Below are positions 9,165-17,422 of a stretch of 64,000 nucleotides of DNA, piece after piece (the first letter of the stretch is position 1; each line of letters opens with the position of its first letter). This DNA comes from Chitinophaga arvensicola. Lineage in GTDB: Bacteria > Bacteroidota > Bacteroidia > Chitinophagales > Chitinophagaceae. The stretch lies in the NCBI RefSeq assembly GCF_900110835.1, contig NZ_FOJG01000001.1, positions 3,565,499 to 3,629,498 on the forward strand. Direction: 5' to 3'. The position numbers and the translations under genes are program-made. Under the pieces are notes generated by a model. The model was not told the origin of the DNA and ran no database searches. It saw only the letters and a program-made list of their open reading frames with translations.

Positions 9165-9201
9165 GGGTTGGGAGTAGGGGGGAAGTAGGGGTTAGATAGG
9201 G
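9165..9201 (+). other. Putative G-quadruplex motif
   Basis: Five runs of three or more guanines occur within 37 bases on the plus strand: at 9165-9167, 9170-9172, 9177-9182, 9188-9191 and 9199-9201, with loops of 2, 4, 5 and 7 bases. This satisfies the usual G3+N1-7 pattern four times over. It sits about 190 bases past the araC-type gene, immediately after a hairpin at 9134-9162. Folding is not demonstrated. Confidence 0.6.
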
Positions 9202-9314
9202 CTTACCCCCTGGAAGGCTTACTGGTGGCATGTCCTGCAACGCGTTTTTTCGTCTTTTTGGGACCTGGGTTGTGCTGTATGGATATTCTGGCAGGAGAAT
9301 TTAGTATCAGTATG

Positions 9315-9359
9315 CATAAAAACAGCAAAGCCATTCCGGTGATCCGGAACGGCTTTGCT
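9315..9359 (-). terminator. Intrinsic terminator of the radical SAM gene
   Basis: A 16-base stem (9324-9339 with 9344-9359, loop of four) reads on the minus strand as AGCAAAGCC-G-TTCCGG pairing with its complement, with a single G-U pair. On that strand it is followed by TTTTT. It begins 18 bases after the radical SAM stop codon. Confidence 0.85.
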
Positions 9360-9377
9360 ATAAATATGTTTGTGCGG

Positions 9378-10673
9378 TTAATGAGCGAAATCACTCATGT
9401 AATCACCAGTAATACGTTCTATTGGCGGATTGAAATAACCGAACTTCAGATCAGGGAACTCTTCCTGGATCAGCTCCTGTAATTGTTTCACGCCCAGGCA
9501 TTCCCCTGTTTCAGTGATACCCAGTTTTCCGAGGTACCAGTCAGGATCAATGTTGAAGTTACGCCACTGGATCATATCCAGGTTGGTTTCCCGGATGAGG
9601 TTCCGCAGGGCTTCGTATTCATCGGCGCTATCGGTCATACCCGGAAACACAAAGTAGTTGATAGAGGTCCAGCCACCGAATTCCTTTACTACTTTCAGAC
9701 TTTCGATCAGGTCTTCAAAAACGTAGTTATTAGGACGGTAGTAGGGTGTATAGAACTTCGACTGTGCAGAGTTCATACTCACACGGATACTGTTCAGGCC
9801 CGCCTCGCAGAGGGCTCTTACCGCATCCGGCTTACTGCCGTTAGTGTTGATATTAATGCTGCCTTTTGGCGTATGCTTCCTGATTTCAAGGATGGATTCG
9901 CGGATAGTTTCCCACATGAGCAGCGGTTCGCCTTCGCAGCCTTGTCCGAAGCTAACGATGGGGAAGGGAGCTGTTTCCAGGTGAGGCACAGTGTACTCCA
10001 CGATTTCCTGTGCTGTTGGTTTGAAACGCAGGCGATCCTGTGTAGAAACAATGGTTTCTTCTTCCGGCTGGAATGAAATGCAACCAACGCAGTTGGCATT
10101 ACATGCAGGAGAAGAAGGAATCGGGCATTCCCATCTCCCCATAAAATAATTACGGGCAGCAGGGCACTCGTAGGTAAGCGCGCAGTTTTCTGCAAGATGC
10201 TGTACGAGCCGGTTATGCGGATAGGCTTCCACCAATGTTTTTACACCTTGCTTTACTTTTTTGTCGTCGAATCCGGCGCATTCCTGGCGGATATCCGCTT
10301 CGATACGGGTAGCCGGTACATAGAATTTGCCATCCAGCCAGCCTACTGCGGTGTAGCAGAACAACGGCAGGGTAGGCGCATCCGGCATGGTTTCGTAGGC
10401 CGACAGGTAAAAGCCGGTATGGGCAGGGGGAATAAATGCGGCTACCGCCCATCCTTTTTCACACAGCTGCATATCGCCGGTAGCGGCATTGATACCGATA
10501 CCCCGGCGGCCGGGCAGCTCATACAAATTACCTCCTTCCGGTAATTCAATCCATTCCTCCGGATCAACCGGCCATGCATCCCAGCCACTGCGGCCAGTGG
10601 TATACAGGCTGGTATCTTCAAAAATATTACCGTTACCGTCTGAGTATAATATGTAAGGTGTTTGTTTTAACAT
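9378..10673 (-). CDS. Radical SAM protein of unknown function
   Basis: The 431-residue protein carries a radical SAM cluster motif C191-x3-C195-x2-C198 (CNANCVGC), a GEP motif at about 248-250, NINTNGS at about 274-280, and strands typical of the half-barrel. About 190 residues precede the motif and contain three further cysteines close by (C164, C170, C183), which could hold a second cluster or be structural. The N-terminal part (GIGINAATGDMQLCEKGWAVAAFIPPAH) is not a domain I recognise. The most likely reaction is on a protein, peptide or small metabolite, but nothing nearby names a substrate. It is downstream of a membrane-protein gene (18-base gap) and an agmatinase-family gene, all minus strand. 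Confidence 0.85.
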   Translation of the reverse strand: MLKQTPYILYSDGNGNIFEDTSLYTTGRSGWDAWPVDPEEWIELPEGGNLYELPGRRGIGINAATGDMQLCEKGWAVAAFIPPAHTGFYLSAYETMPDAPTLPLFCYTAVGWLDGKFYVPATRIEADIRQECAGFDDKKVKQGVKTLVEAYPHNRLVQHLAENCALTYECPAARNYFMGRWECPIPSSPACNANCVGCISFQPEEETIVSTQDRLRFKPTAQEIVEYTVPHLETAPFPIVSFGQGCEGEPLLMWETIRESILEIRKHTPKGSININTNGSKPDAVRALCEAGLNSIRVSMNSAQSKFYTPYYRPNNYVFEDLIESLKVVKEFGGWTSINYFVFPGMTDSADEYEALRNLIRETNLDMIQWRNFNIDPDWYLGKLGITETGECLGVKQLQELIQEEFPDLKFGYFNPPIERITGDYMSDFAH

Positions 10674-10691
10674 TTTTTGTGTTTAGTCGGA

Positions 10692-11279
10692 TTATTGCAC
10701 CCTGCTCTGGAAGAAGTTATTCAATGCTTCCCTTTGTTCTTTACCTGGTTCGTCCAGTATTTCCAGCTGCAGGATCTTGTTATTCTTAAAATCTATTGTA
10801 AGCAGGTCGTTCCGCAAAATTACGTTATTCAGTTCGTTCCAGCCAACCAGCCTTTTAGAGAAGGTAGTAGGCAGGGTAATACCGGTGGTATCCATTTTCA
10901 CATAAGAAGGCTGGAAAATCCGGTATTCCATCCAGCCAACGTAGGCCAGTCCTGCTCCTACGAGGAACAGCAGGATGGCGGTAACCGGCTGGAGATGCGA
11001 CAGGAAGTATAAACTGCCGGTGAGGCAGATCAGCGCTTCTATCATCCGGGCTACCGTATTTACTTCGGTGAACTTCTTAAATCTTCTCATGGTAAAAGGA
11101 AAGCCGATACAAAGCAGGCCTATGATCAGGAAAAACACTACCAGGAACCAGTTGGGTTGCGGACTGCGGTAAATACCGATCGCGTTAAACAGGAACAGTA
11201 TGCCGGTAAGCCCATGCATCACCGGTAATAACCGGATTCTGCTGGGGGTATTCGGATGCAGGATGCGCAAACTTTGCAT
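10692..11279 (-). CDS. Four-helix membrane protein, PH-like C terminus
   Basis: This 195-residue protein has four predicted membrane segments in its first 120 residues (around LLPVMHGLTGILFLFNAIGIY, WFLVVFFLIIGLLCIGF, MIEALICLTGSLYFLS and VTAILLFLVGAGLAYVGW). A soluble tail of about 75 residues follows, with strands SYVKMDTTGITLPTTF, VGWNELNNVILRNDLLTIDF and KILQLEILDE, like bacterial PH/YdbT-type domains. It is between the agmatinase-family gene (16-base gap upstream) and the radical SAM gene (18-base gap downstream), so the three probably share a transcript. Function unknown. Confidence 0.7.
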   Translation of the reverse strand: MQSLRILHPNTPSRIRLLPVMHGLTGILFLFNAIGIYRSPQPNWFLVVFFLIIGLLCIGFPFTMRRFKKFTEVNTVARMIEALICLTGSLYFLSHLQPVTAILLFLVGAGLAYVGWMEYRIFQPSYVKMDTTGITLPTTFSKRLVGWNELNNVILRNDLLTIDFKNNKILQLEILDEPGKEQREALNNFFQSRVQ

Positions 11280-11295
11280 GAACAGGAATGTAAGA

Positions 11296-12339
11296 TTAAG
11301 AATTGGACTTGATCAACAGGTTACAGAGTTTGAACAGCACACGGGCGCCTACATTGGCATCCCATTCGTCGTGTGAAGTGCTCACTTCATTCAGGTCGAA
11401 ACCGATCAGCTGACGACCACTTTCCAGTACCCTTTTGAAGAGGAAATAAATCTGTTCTGCTTCGAAACCACCTGGTACCGGGGTGCCGGTATGCGGGCAT
11501 AATTTCGGATCAAGTCCGTCGATATCAAAACTGATATATACCTGTTGCGGTAAATTGGCTACGATGCTGTCGCAGATCGCTTTCCAGGATTCACCTTCAA
11601 ATTGTCTTTCCTTGATATCTTTATCGAAGAAGGTTACTACACGGCCTTCGCTGTTGTTCACATAATCCACTTCTTCCTCGCAATAATCGCGGATACCTAC
11701 CTGCACCAGTTTGGTGAGTTCCGGTACTTCGGCCAGTGCATTGTACATGATGGAAGCGTGGGAGTATTTGAATCCTTCATATGCATCACGCAGATCGCAG
11801 TGTGCATCGATCTGGAGGATACCAAATTCTCCTTTGTGTTCACCGATCGCTTTGAAGAAACCCAGTGGCGTACTGTGGTCGCCACCTACCAGACCAACGA
11901 GCTTGCCTTTTTCCAGCAAACCTTTGGTTTGTGTGTATACCCATTCGTTCATGGCGCGGGTACCATTGCTCACATCTACCAGTGTTTTCTTCAGGAATTC
12001 ATTTTCAGAAATATCTCCCCCTTCGGTCAGGAATTTCAGGTATAATTCTGCTTCTTTCCGCAGGTAATCGCTGCGTAATAACAGGTGTTTGTCTGGTTCC
12101 CGCATATAGAAACCCTGTTTCCATCCGTCTTTCACATCAGCATCATAAAGGTCTACCTGGAAGGAAGCCCTGAAAATGCGTTCCGGGCCACGGGCGGTAC
12201 CATTGTTATAGGAAACCGTTACTTCCCAGGGAACAGGTAATAATACCAGCCGGGCTTCTTCTTCTGAAAAGGGTAAGCCAAAAACGTTGTTGGACAGCAG
12301 GCCAACCGAGTTAGGGTCAAATTGAGATAAATCTGCCAT
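11296..12339 (-). CDS. Arginase/agmatinase-family ureohydrolase
   Basis: The 347-residue enzyme shows all metal-binding signatures of the ureohydrolase family: GGDHS, DAHCDLR, and SFDIDGLDP, which hold two Mn(II) ions. Such enzymes hydrolyse agmatine, arginine, or formiminoglutamate to release urea or formamide. The Bacteroidota members of this length (about 345 residues, with a long N-terminal extension before GGDHS) are usually annotated as agmatinase family; the substrate is not fixed by the motifs. Agmatinase would make putrescine, with the decarboxylase speA elsewhere. It is the first gene of a likely three-gene run on the minus strand. A divergent promoter region separates it from ccmE. 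Confidence 0.88.
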   Translation of the reverse strand: MADLSQFDPNSVGLLSNNVFGLPFSEEEARLVLLPVPWEVTVSYNNGTARGPERIFRASFQVDLYDADVKDGWKQGFYMREPDKHLLLRSDYLRKEAELYLKFLTEGGDISENEFLKKTLVDVSNGTRAMNEWVYTQTKGLLEKGKLVGLVGGDHSTPLGFFKAIGEHKGEFGILQIDAHCDLRDAYEGFKYSHASIMYNALAEVPELTKLVQVGIRDYCEEEVDYVNNSEGRVVTFFDKDIKERQFEGESWKAICDSIVANLPQQVYISFDIDGLDPKLCPHTGTPVPGGFEAEQIYFLFKRVLESGRQLIGFDLNEVSTSHDEWDANVGARVLFKLCNLLIKSNS

Positions 12340-12433
12340 GATAAAGTCGTACTTTTCTAAATTCCGCGCAAAGATAGGATTATGTTTACTTACAGCCCTC
12401 CTTCTCCAAAAAAGAATTGCCTTTTATATAAAT

Positions 12434-12467
12434 TTTGTCCGATGAAGGTCATTTTCACTTAATTTTG
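12434..12467 (+). promoter_or_regulatory. Putative Bacteroidota promoter of ccmE
   Basis: TTTG at 12434-12437 and TAATTTTG at 12460-12467 match the -33 and -7 consensus with 22 bases between, slightly long. Transcription would begin near 12475, giving a leader of about 105 bases. A 12-base perfect palindrome, CCGATTAATCGG, lies at 12468-12479 right over the expected start. Confidence 0.45.
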
Positions 12468-12479
12468 CCGATTAATCGG
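12468..12479. promoter_or_regulatory. Palindrome at the ccmE promoter, candidate operator
   Basis: CCGATTAATCGG is a perfect 12-base palindrome. It directly follows the putative -7 element and covers the predicted transcription start of ccmE, where a bound repressor would block initiation. The protein that might bind is unknown. Confidence 0.35.
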
Positions 12480-12578
12480 AAACAAATAAAGTACGGCAAA
12501 AAGGGAAGAATAGTTAAAGTCGCGTTGGTAAAGGGTTTTTGCAGCTTGTGTCAAATCAATAGGGAAGATAATTTTCAT

Positions 12579-12977
12579 ATGAAAAAAACAAATATTATTC
12601 TGCTGGTGGTAATTGCGGTAGCAATTGGTGTGATAGTTACGATGGTGGGTGATTTCAGTACCTATGAAACCTTCGCGACAGCCCGCGAAAAAGAAGGGAA
12701 GGAGTTCCACGTGATTGGTAAACTCGATACCCTGCAGGCCATGCACTACGATCCGATCAAAGATGCCAATCTTTTCAGCTTCTACGTACACGATAAAACA
12801 GGGGAATCCCACAAAGTCGTTTTCTACGGCGCCAAACCTACCGATTTTGAAAAAGCAGAATCCATCGTACTGACCGGTAAAATGGAAGGCAATGAATTTC
12901 ATTGCAACAAGATCCTGATGAAATGTCCTTCTAAATATAAGGACGACCAGGTTGCCGTAAGCAACAAACAGATATAA
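12579..12977 (+). CDS. ccmE: Cytochrome c maturation protein CcmE, CxxxY type
   Basis: CcmE is the periplasmic haem chaperone that receives haem from CcmC and passes it to the CcmF complex. The 132-residue product has an N-terminal membrane anchor (residues 5-22) and an OB-fold domain. The haem attachment motif of most Proteobacteria, HxxxY, is replaced here by C116-P-S-K-Y120, i.e. CxxxY, in the context KILMKCPSKY. A CxxxY type of CcmE is known in some bacteria and archaea. The start at 12579 gives a proper anchor; the open frame extends 48 codons upstream but that part overlaps the promoter. ccmF follows 76 bases downstream; ccmA-D are not in the window. Confidence 0.92.
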   Translation: MKKTNIILLVVIAVAIGVIVTMVGDFSTYETFATAREKEGKEFHVIGKLDTLQAMHYDPIKDANLFSFYVHDKTGESHKVVFYGAKPTDFEKAESIVLTGKMEGNEFHCNKILMKCPSKYKDDQVAVSNKQI

Positions 12978-13053
12978 GTTTAGCTATGTATATGTATAGG
13001 ATTGCCGTCAGGTAGTCAGATGCCACAATATTCACATCTCTCAGAGGAATTTT

Positions 13054-15537
13054 ATGAAGTTTGTAGGGGAACACTTATTGCCGGGCCAACTAGGCCACTT
13101 CTTTGCCATACTGGCATTTGTAGCATCTATGGTAGCCACTGTGGCTTATTATAATGTAGTAAAAGGAAAGGAACCATTAGCGCGCGAGTCGTGGAAACGA
13201 CTGGCCCGATGGTCATTTATTTTACAATCCGCCGCTGTAGTGGGCGTATTCACCTGTCTGTATGTTATTCTGTATAACCACTATTTCGAATATAAATACG
13301 CATGGCGCAACACGTCCCGCGACCTGCCTATCCAATACCTCTTATCCAGTTTATGGTCCGACCAGGAAGGTAGCTTCCTGCTCTGGAGTATCTGGAACAG
13401 TATCCTGGGGATTTTCCTGATCCGTACTTCCAAAAACTGGGAAGCCCCGGTAATGACCATCTTCTCACTGGCACAGTTTATTATGGCCAGCATGCTGCTG
13501 GGTATCTTTATCCTGGGCTATAAAGTGGGCAGCAATCCGTTCATGCTGCTGAGAGAAGCACCTGAAAACCAACTGGCGCCTATCTTCCAGACACCGGATT
13601 ACATGCAGCATATCCATGATGGTAACGGATTAAACGTTACCCTGCAGAACTACTGGATGGTGATTCACCCACCGGTACTGTTCCTCGGTTTCGCTTCCAT
13701 GATCATTCCTTTTGCCTTTGCTTTTGCAGGCTTATGGGTGAAAGATTATACCGGTTGGGTAAAACCGGTTCAACCATGGGCGCTGTTTGCGATCATGATG
13801 CTGGGAACCGGTATTATGATGGGCGCCGCCTGGGCATATGAATCGCTTAACTTTGGTGGTTACTGGGCCTGGGATCCGGTAGAAAATGCCTCCCTGGTAC
13901 CATGGCTCACCATGGTGGCCGGCGTGCATACCCTCCTGGCTTACAAAGCTACCGGGCACTCATTGAAGTCGACCTTCTTCTTCTTCTTTATTTCTTATGT
14001 ACTGATCCTGTACTCCTCTTTCTTAACAAAGAGCGGCGTACTCGGAGATACTTCCGTACACTCCTTTACCGATATGGGTATGACAGCACAGCTGCTGATT
14101 TCCATGCTGGTATTTACCATTCCGGCGATTGGCCTGCTGATCATCCGCAGAAAAGATATACCGTCCGTAAAGAAAGAGGAAAACAGCTACTCCCGCGAGT
14201 TCTGGCTGTTTGTAGGTTCCCTGATCCTGCTGATTGCAGCGATCCAGATTACCTTCACCACTTCTATCCCGGTATGGAATAAAGTATTGAGTGGTACCGG
14301 TCTGAAATCCCTGTTCAACATGAACGATATTGCGCCGCCGTCTGACAGTATTTTCCACTACAACAAAATCCAGATCTGGATCGCCATTGTAGTAGGTATA
14401 CTGACAGCTATCGTGCAGTTTATGCGGTATAAGGATACCCCACGTGGTGAAATCACGAAGAAACTGGCTGTGCCAACGGTTGTTTCTTTATTGCTAACCG
14501 GACTGGTGGCCTGGAAAGGAACCATCACCTACGATACCTATGGCGCGGGCTTCCTGACCGCCATCTACCTGATGCTGTTTGCCAGCATTTACGCGATTGT
14601 CGGTAACTTCTTCTATATCTTCTCCGGACTGAAAGGCAAACTGAAAAATGCGGGTGCTTCTGTTGCGCATATCGGTTTTGGTATGGTATTACTCGGTGTG
14701 CTGATTTCTTCCGCCAAAATGGAAGTGATTTCACTGGACCGCATGAAGATGCTGGGAGATGGTATTTTCACCAAAGAAAGTAAACAGAATCCCCGTGAGA
14801 ATATCATGCTGCCAAAAGATGTACCGGTGCAGATGGGCGACTATCATGTTACCTATACCGGCGACTCTGTTGCACAGGGCGATCCTAAAACTTACTACGT
14901 AGTACAATACGAGAAAAAAGACAGACAAACCGGTAAGGCACTGGAGCGTTTCACGCTTTATCCTGATGCGTTTGTCAATAAAAAGGAAAATGCATTATCG
15001 TCCAATCCTGCCTCCAGGCATTATCTGACAAAGGATATCTTCACCTATGTATCTGCAGCGCCTAACCGCGATGAAGCAGCTAAATCAGATACTACTCCTT
15101 ATGTTACACATGAGATGAAGCAGGGTGATTCTGTATTTTTCTCCAAAGGATTTATTGTGCTGAAGGGATTAAATACAAAACCACAAAACCGTAACTACGT
15201 TCCGCAGAACGGTGATCTGGCAGTGGGTGCTGAACTGGAAGTATATACGCAGACAGACGATCATTTCAAACTGCAGCCGATCTATTTCATCCGCGACAGC
15301 AGCTACCAGTACAGCGTGGAAGATACACTGGCGCCGCTGAACCTGAATGTACGGTTCTCTAAAATAATGCCTGCAGAAAACAAGATAGAACTGAAAATCA
15401 AGGAGGCGACCAGCTTCAATGATTATATCGTGATGAAGGCATTGATCTTCCCGTACATCAACGTTTTATGGCTGGGTATCCTGGTAACTATTTTCGGTAC
15501 AGGGATGTCTATTTATCAGAAAGTAAGAAGAAGATAA
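13054..15537 (+). CDS. ccmF: Cytochrome c haem lyase subunit CcmF
   Basis: The 827-residue integral membrane protein belongs to the haem-handling HHP family. The WWD region is at about residues 260-284 (GAAWAYESLNFGGYWAWDPVENASLVPW), with flanking conserved histidines H205 (WMVIHPP) and H292 (VAGVH) that are the usual external haem ligands. About fifteen hydrophobic segments and a large periplasmic part (roughly 590-790) fit CcmF rather than CcsA or CcmC. It ligates haem to apocytochrome c together with CcmE. The C-terminal periplasmic part is longer than in enterobacterial CcmF. It is co-oriented with ccmE 76 bases upstream, and a strong terminator follows. Confidence 0.95.
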   Translation: MKFVGEHLLPGQLGHFFAILAFVASMVATVAYYNVVKGKEPLARESWKRLARWSFILQSAAVVGVFTCLYVILYNHYFEYKYAWRNTSRDLPIQYLLSSLWSDQEGSFLLWSIWNSILGIFLIRTSKNWEAPVMTIFSLAQFIMASMLLGIFILGYKVGSNPFMLLREAPENQLAPIFQTPDYMQHIHDGNGLNVTLQNYWMVIHPPVLFLGFASMIIPFAFAFAGLWVKDYTGWVKPVQPWALFAIMMLGTGIMMGAAWAYESLNFGGYWAWDPVENASLVPWLTMVAGVHTLLAYKATGHSLKSTFFFFFISYVLILYSSFLTKSGVLGDTSVHSFTDMGMTAQLLISMLVFTIPAIGLLIIRRKDIPSVKKEENSYSREFWLFVGSLILLIAAIQITFTTSIPVWNKVLSGTGLKSLFNMNDIAPPSDSIFHYNKIQIWIAIVVGILTAIVQFMRYKDTPRGEITKKLAVPTVVSLLLTGLVAWKGTITYDTYGAGFLTAIYLMLFASIYAIVGNFFYIFSGLKGKLKNAGASVAHIGFGMVLLGVLISSAKMEVISLDRMKMLGDGIFTKESKQNPRENIMLPKDVPVQMGDYHVTYTGDSVAQGDPKTYYVVQYEKKDRQTGKALERFTLYPDAFVNKKENALSSNPASRHYLTKDIFTYVSAAPNRDEAAKSDTTPYVTHEMKQGDSVFFSKGFIVLKGLNTKPQNRNYVPQNGDLAVGAELEVYTQTDDHFKLQPIYFIRDSSYQYSVEDTLAPLNLNVRFSKIMPAENKIELKIKEATSFNDYIVMKALIFPYINVLWLGILVTIFGTGMSIYQKVRRR

Positions 15538-15562
15538 CCACCGGTTATTTCAACATAAAGAG

Positions 15563-15600
15563 AATCCTTCAACGGCATTGCTGTTGAAGGATTTTTTCTT
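15563..15600 (+). terminator. Intrinsic terminator after ccmF
   Basis: AATCCTTCAAC at 15563-15573 pairs perfectly with GTTGAAGGATT at 15583-15593, loop of nine bases, followed by a T-run. It ends the ccmE-ccmF transcript. Confidence 0.9.
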
Positions 15601-15669
15601 GGTTAAATCCGGGAAAGGGACGCGGCGTTTCAGAATTCTTATCTACATTTAGTACTACTAAATATCCTG

Positions 15670-16674
15670 ATGATGCGTAGGTGGTTGCGTATATCCCTGA
15701 TCGTTATAGCCACGCTTTCTGTGGTATATCTCCTTGGTCCCAAACCGGCCACCCCTGATTATCCGCTGGCATTTCCGGCGGTTCCGGCAGCGGGGGCTGC
15801 CCTGAATGATTATGTGAGCAGCCGGGAGGCTGCACACCGGCTTAAGCCGGATAACCAGGCCCGTATTATCTGGCAGGATAGCGGTTTCCATAAAACGCCT
15901 TATTCGGTGGTATACCTGCATGGATTTTCCGCCAGCCAGGAAGAAGGAAACCCGGTGCACCGCAATTTCGCGGCACGTTTCGGGTGTAATCTCTACCTGT
16001 CGCGGCTCGACGGCCACGGTATCGATACCTCCGACCAGTTGTTGCACATGACAGCTACCGGTTTATGGGAAGATGCCAAAGCAGCGTTGGCCATTGGCCA
16101 GGCGCTGGGCGACAAGGTAATCCTGATGAGTACATCCACCGGTGGTACGTTGGCGCTGAAGCTGGCCGCCACCTACCCCGATAAGGTGTATGCCCTGGTT
16201 AATATGTCGCCCAATATCGCCATCAACGACAACCTGGCTTTCCTGGCAAACAATCCCTGGGGGCTGCAGCTGGCAAGGTGGGTGAGTAAAGGCGATTTCA
16301 GGCATGGCAGCGACAAGGATCCCGAAGTAGCGAAATACTGGTACAACGATTACCGCCTGGAGGCGGTGGTGCAACTGGAAAACCTCCTGGAAAGCACCAT
16401 GACAGACGACACGTTCCGGAAAGTGCATCAGCCGGTACTCAATCTATATTATTACAAGGATGAGGCCCATCAGGATAAGACGGTGCGGGTGTCTGCCATC
16501 CTGGAGATGGAGAAAAAGCTGGGTACACCGGATTCACTGAAAGCGGCGGTGGCCATTCCCGGGGCGGGTACGCATGTGATGGGCTGCACGCTGACCTCGC
16601 ACGATGTTCCGGCTGTGGAAGCAGCGATCGCGGATTTTGCCATCCATACGCTGCAGATGAAGCCGGTACGGTAA
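15670..16674 (+). CDS. Alpha/beta hydrolase, membrane-anchored or secreted
   Basis: The 334-residue protein starts with a basic segment and a hydrophobic helix (residues 8-22), then PKPATPDYPLAFPAVPAAG, suggesting a signal peptide or anchor. The alpha/beta hydrolase fold is shown by HGFS (84-87, oxyanion region), GHGID (115-119) and the nucleophile elbow M-S-T-S156-T-G158-G. The usual first glycine of GxSxG is a serine here (S154). A histidine in GAGTHVMG near the end and an aspartate in YYYKDEAHQD complete a plausible triad. Esterase, lipase or peptidase activity cannot be told apart. The gene stands alone after the ccmF terminator and before DUF4294. Confidence 0.82.
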   Translation: MMRRWLRISLIVIATLSVVYLLGPKPATPDYPLAFPAVPAAGAALNDYVSSREAAHRLKPDNQARIIWQDSGFHKTPYSVVYLHGFSASQEEGNPVHRNFAARFGCNLYLSRLDGHGIDTSDQLLHMTATGLWEDAKAALAIGQALGDKVILMSTSTGGTLALKLAATYPDKVYALVNMSPNIAINDNLAFLANNPWGLQLARWVSKGDFRHGSDKDPEVAKYWYNDYRLEAVVQLENLLESTMTDDTFRKVHQPVLNLYYYKDEAHQDKTVRVSAILEMEKKLGTPDSLKAAVAIPGAGTHVMGCTLTSHDVPAVEAAIADFAIHTLQMKPVR

Positions 16675-16752
16675 CACTTTTTAGTCAGCCTGAAATCTGA
16701 AATCTTTTATAACTTGTGGTAACATTACCTATATAAGCAACGTTAGTTAACT

Positions 16753-17376
16753 ATGCGTCTCCGTTTTCAAACCTTCATCGTTTCATGGTCCCTTATACTG
16801 GGCATATCCCTCTGTCACAACCGTGCCATGGGACAGGAAGCGCGTGGGGCGGATGTGATACCGTTGCATGCCATTGTGGTAGGGCAGGACACCATCCCGG
16901 TGATCACCCTGGCCATTTTTGATGTGGTGGCTAAAATGCCCAAAGCATTGAAGAAGGAACACGAACGCTGGAGCCGTTTGCGTAATGCAGTGTATGTCAC
17001 CTATCCTTTTGCGAGATCTGCCGCCAGGGTGCTGAAAGATGTAAATACCCAGATGGCTGGTATGAGCAAAAAGGAACGCAAAGCTTACCTGGCCTCCAAA
17101 GAAAAGGAATTGAAAGCCCAGTTCGGCGATAAACTGGAAAACCTCTCGGTATACCAGGGAAAAGTACTCATGAAACTGATTGACCGCGAAACGGGTCAGA
17201 ACTGTTTTGAAATCATCAAGGAGCTGAAAGGTGGATTTAATGCCCGGGTGTGGCAAACCGTCGCCTTCTTTTTCGGAGGCAACCTGAAAAGCGACTATGA
17301 CAAGCAGGAAGACCACGACATCGAGGTGATCGTACAGGAGCTGGAAATGTACCAGCAATACCGCGCCTACAATTAA
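16753..17376 (+). CDS. DUF4294 family secreted protein
   Basis: The 207-residue product has an N-terminal signal peptide (IVSWSLILGISLCHNRAMG, cleavage near AMGQ). The mature protein contains the DUF4294 block: VTYPFARSAARVLKDVN, a helical stretch with KKERKAYLASKEKELKAQFG, and SVYQGKVLMKLIDRETGQNCFEIIKELKGGFNARVWQTVAFFFGGNL. This family is confined to Bacteroidota and has no assigned function. It is followed 46 bases later by a plug-like secreted protein and then bshB1, all on the plus strand; whether the three are co-transcribed is unclear. Confidence 0.85.
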   Translation: MRLRFQTFIVSWSLILGISLCHNRAMGQEARGADVIPLHAIVVGQDTIPVITLAIFDVVAKMPKALKKEHERWSRLRNAVYVTYPFARSAARVLKDVNTQMAGMSKKERKAYLASKEKELKAQFGDKLENLSVYQGKVLMKLIDRETGQNCFEIIKELKGGFNARVWQTVAFFFGGNLKSDYDKQEDHDIEVIVQELEMYQQYRAYN

Positions 17377-17422
17377 TTGGGTTATCTTCGTAATATTCGC
17401 CTGTATTGAAAAAGGGATTATT

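Larger units (their letters stand above)
8977..9377. other. Non-coding region with G-rich tract and hairpins
   Basis: No convincing gene lies in these 401 bases. Two minus-strand open frames (9013-9240 and 9203-9394) look spurious: the second runs through the terminator hairpin of the radical SAM gene. The region contains an imperfect hairpin at 9134-9162 (ATAAGCCCC pairing with GGAGCTTAT-like sequence), directly followed by the G-rich tract at 9165-9201, then an unremarkable stretch and the terminator at 9315-9359. Confidence 0.6.

Noticed and set aside
9013..9240. 75-codon minus-strand frame in the G-rich region
   Set aside because: The composition is set by the C-rich complement of the G-runs and nothing resembles a protein family.
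9203..9394. 63-codon minus-strand frame after the radical SAM gene, a possible peptide precursor
   Set aside because: It runs straight through the perfect terminator hairpin of the radical SAM gene and has no start signal of its own; the hydrophobic part is the hairpin read in frame.
12435..12578. N-terminal extension of ccmE by 48 codons
   Set aside because: It overlaps the predicted promoter and palindrome and would place the membrane anchor far from the N terminus.
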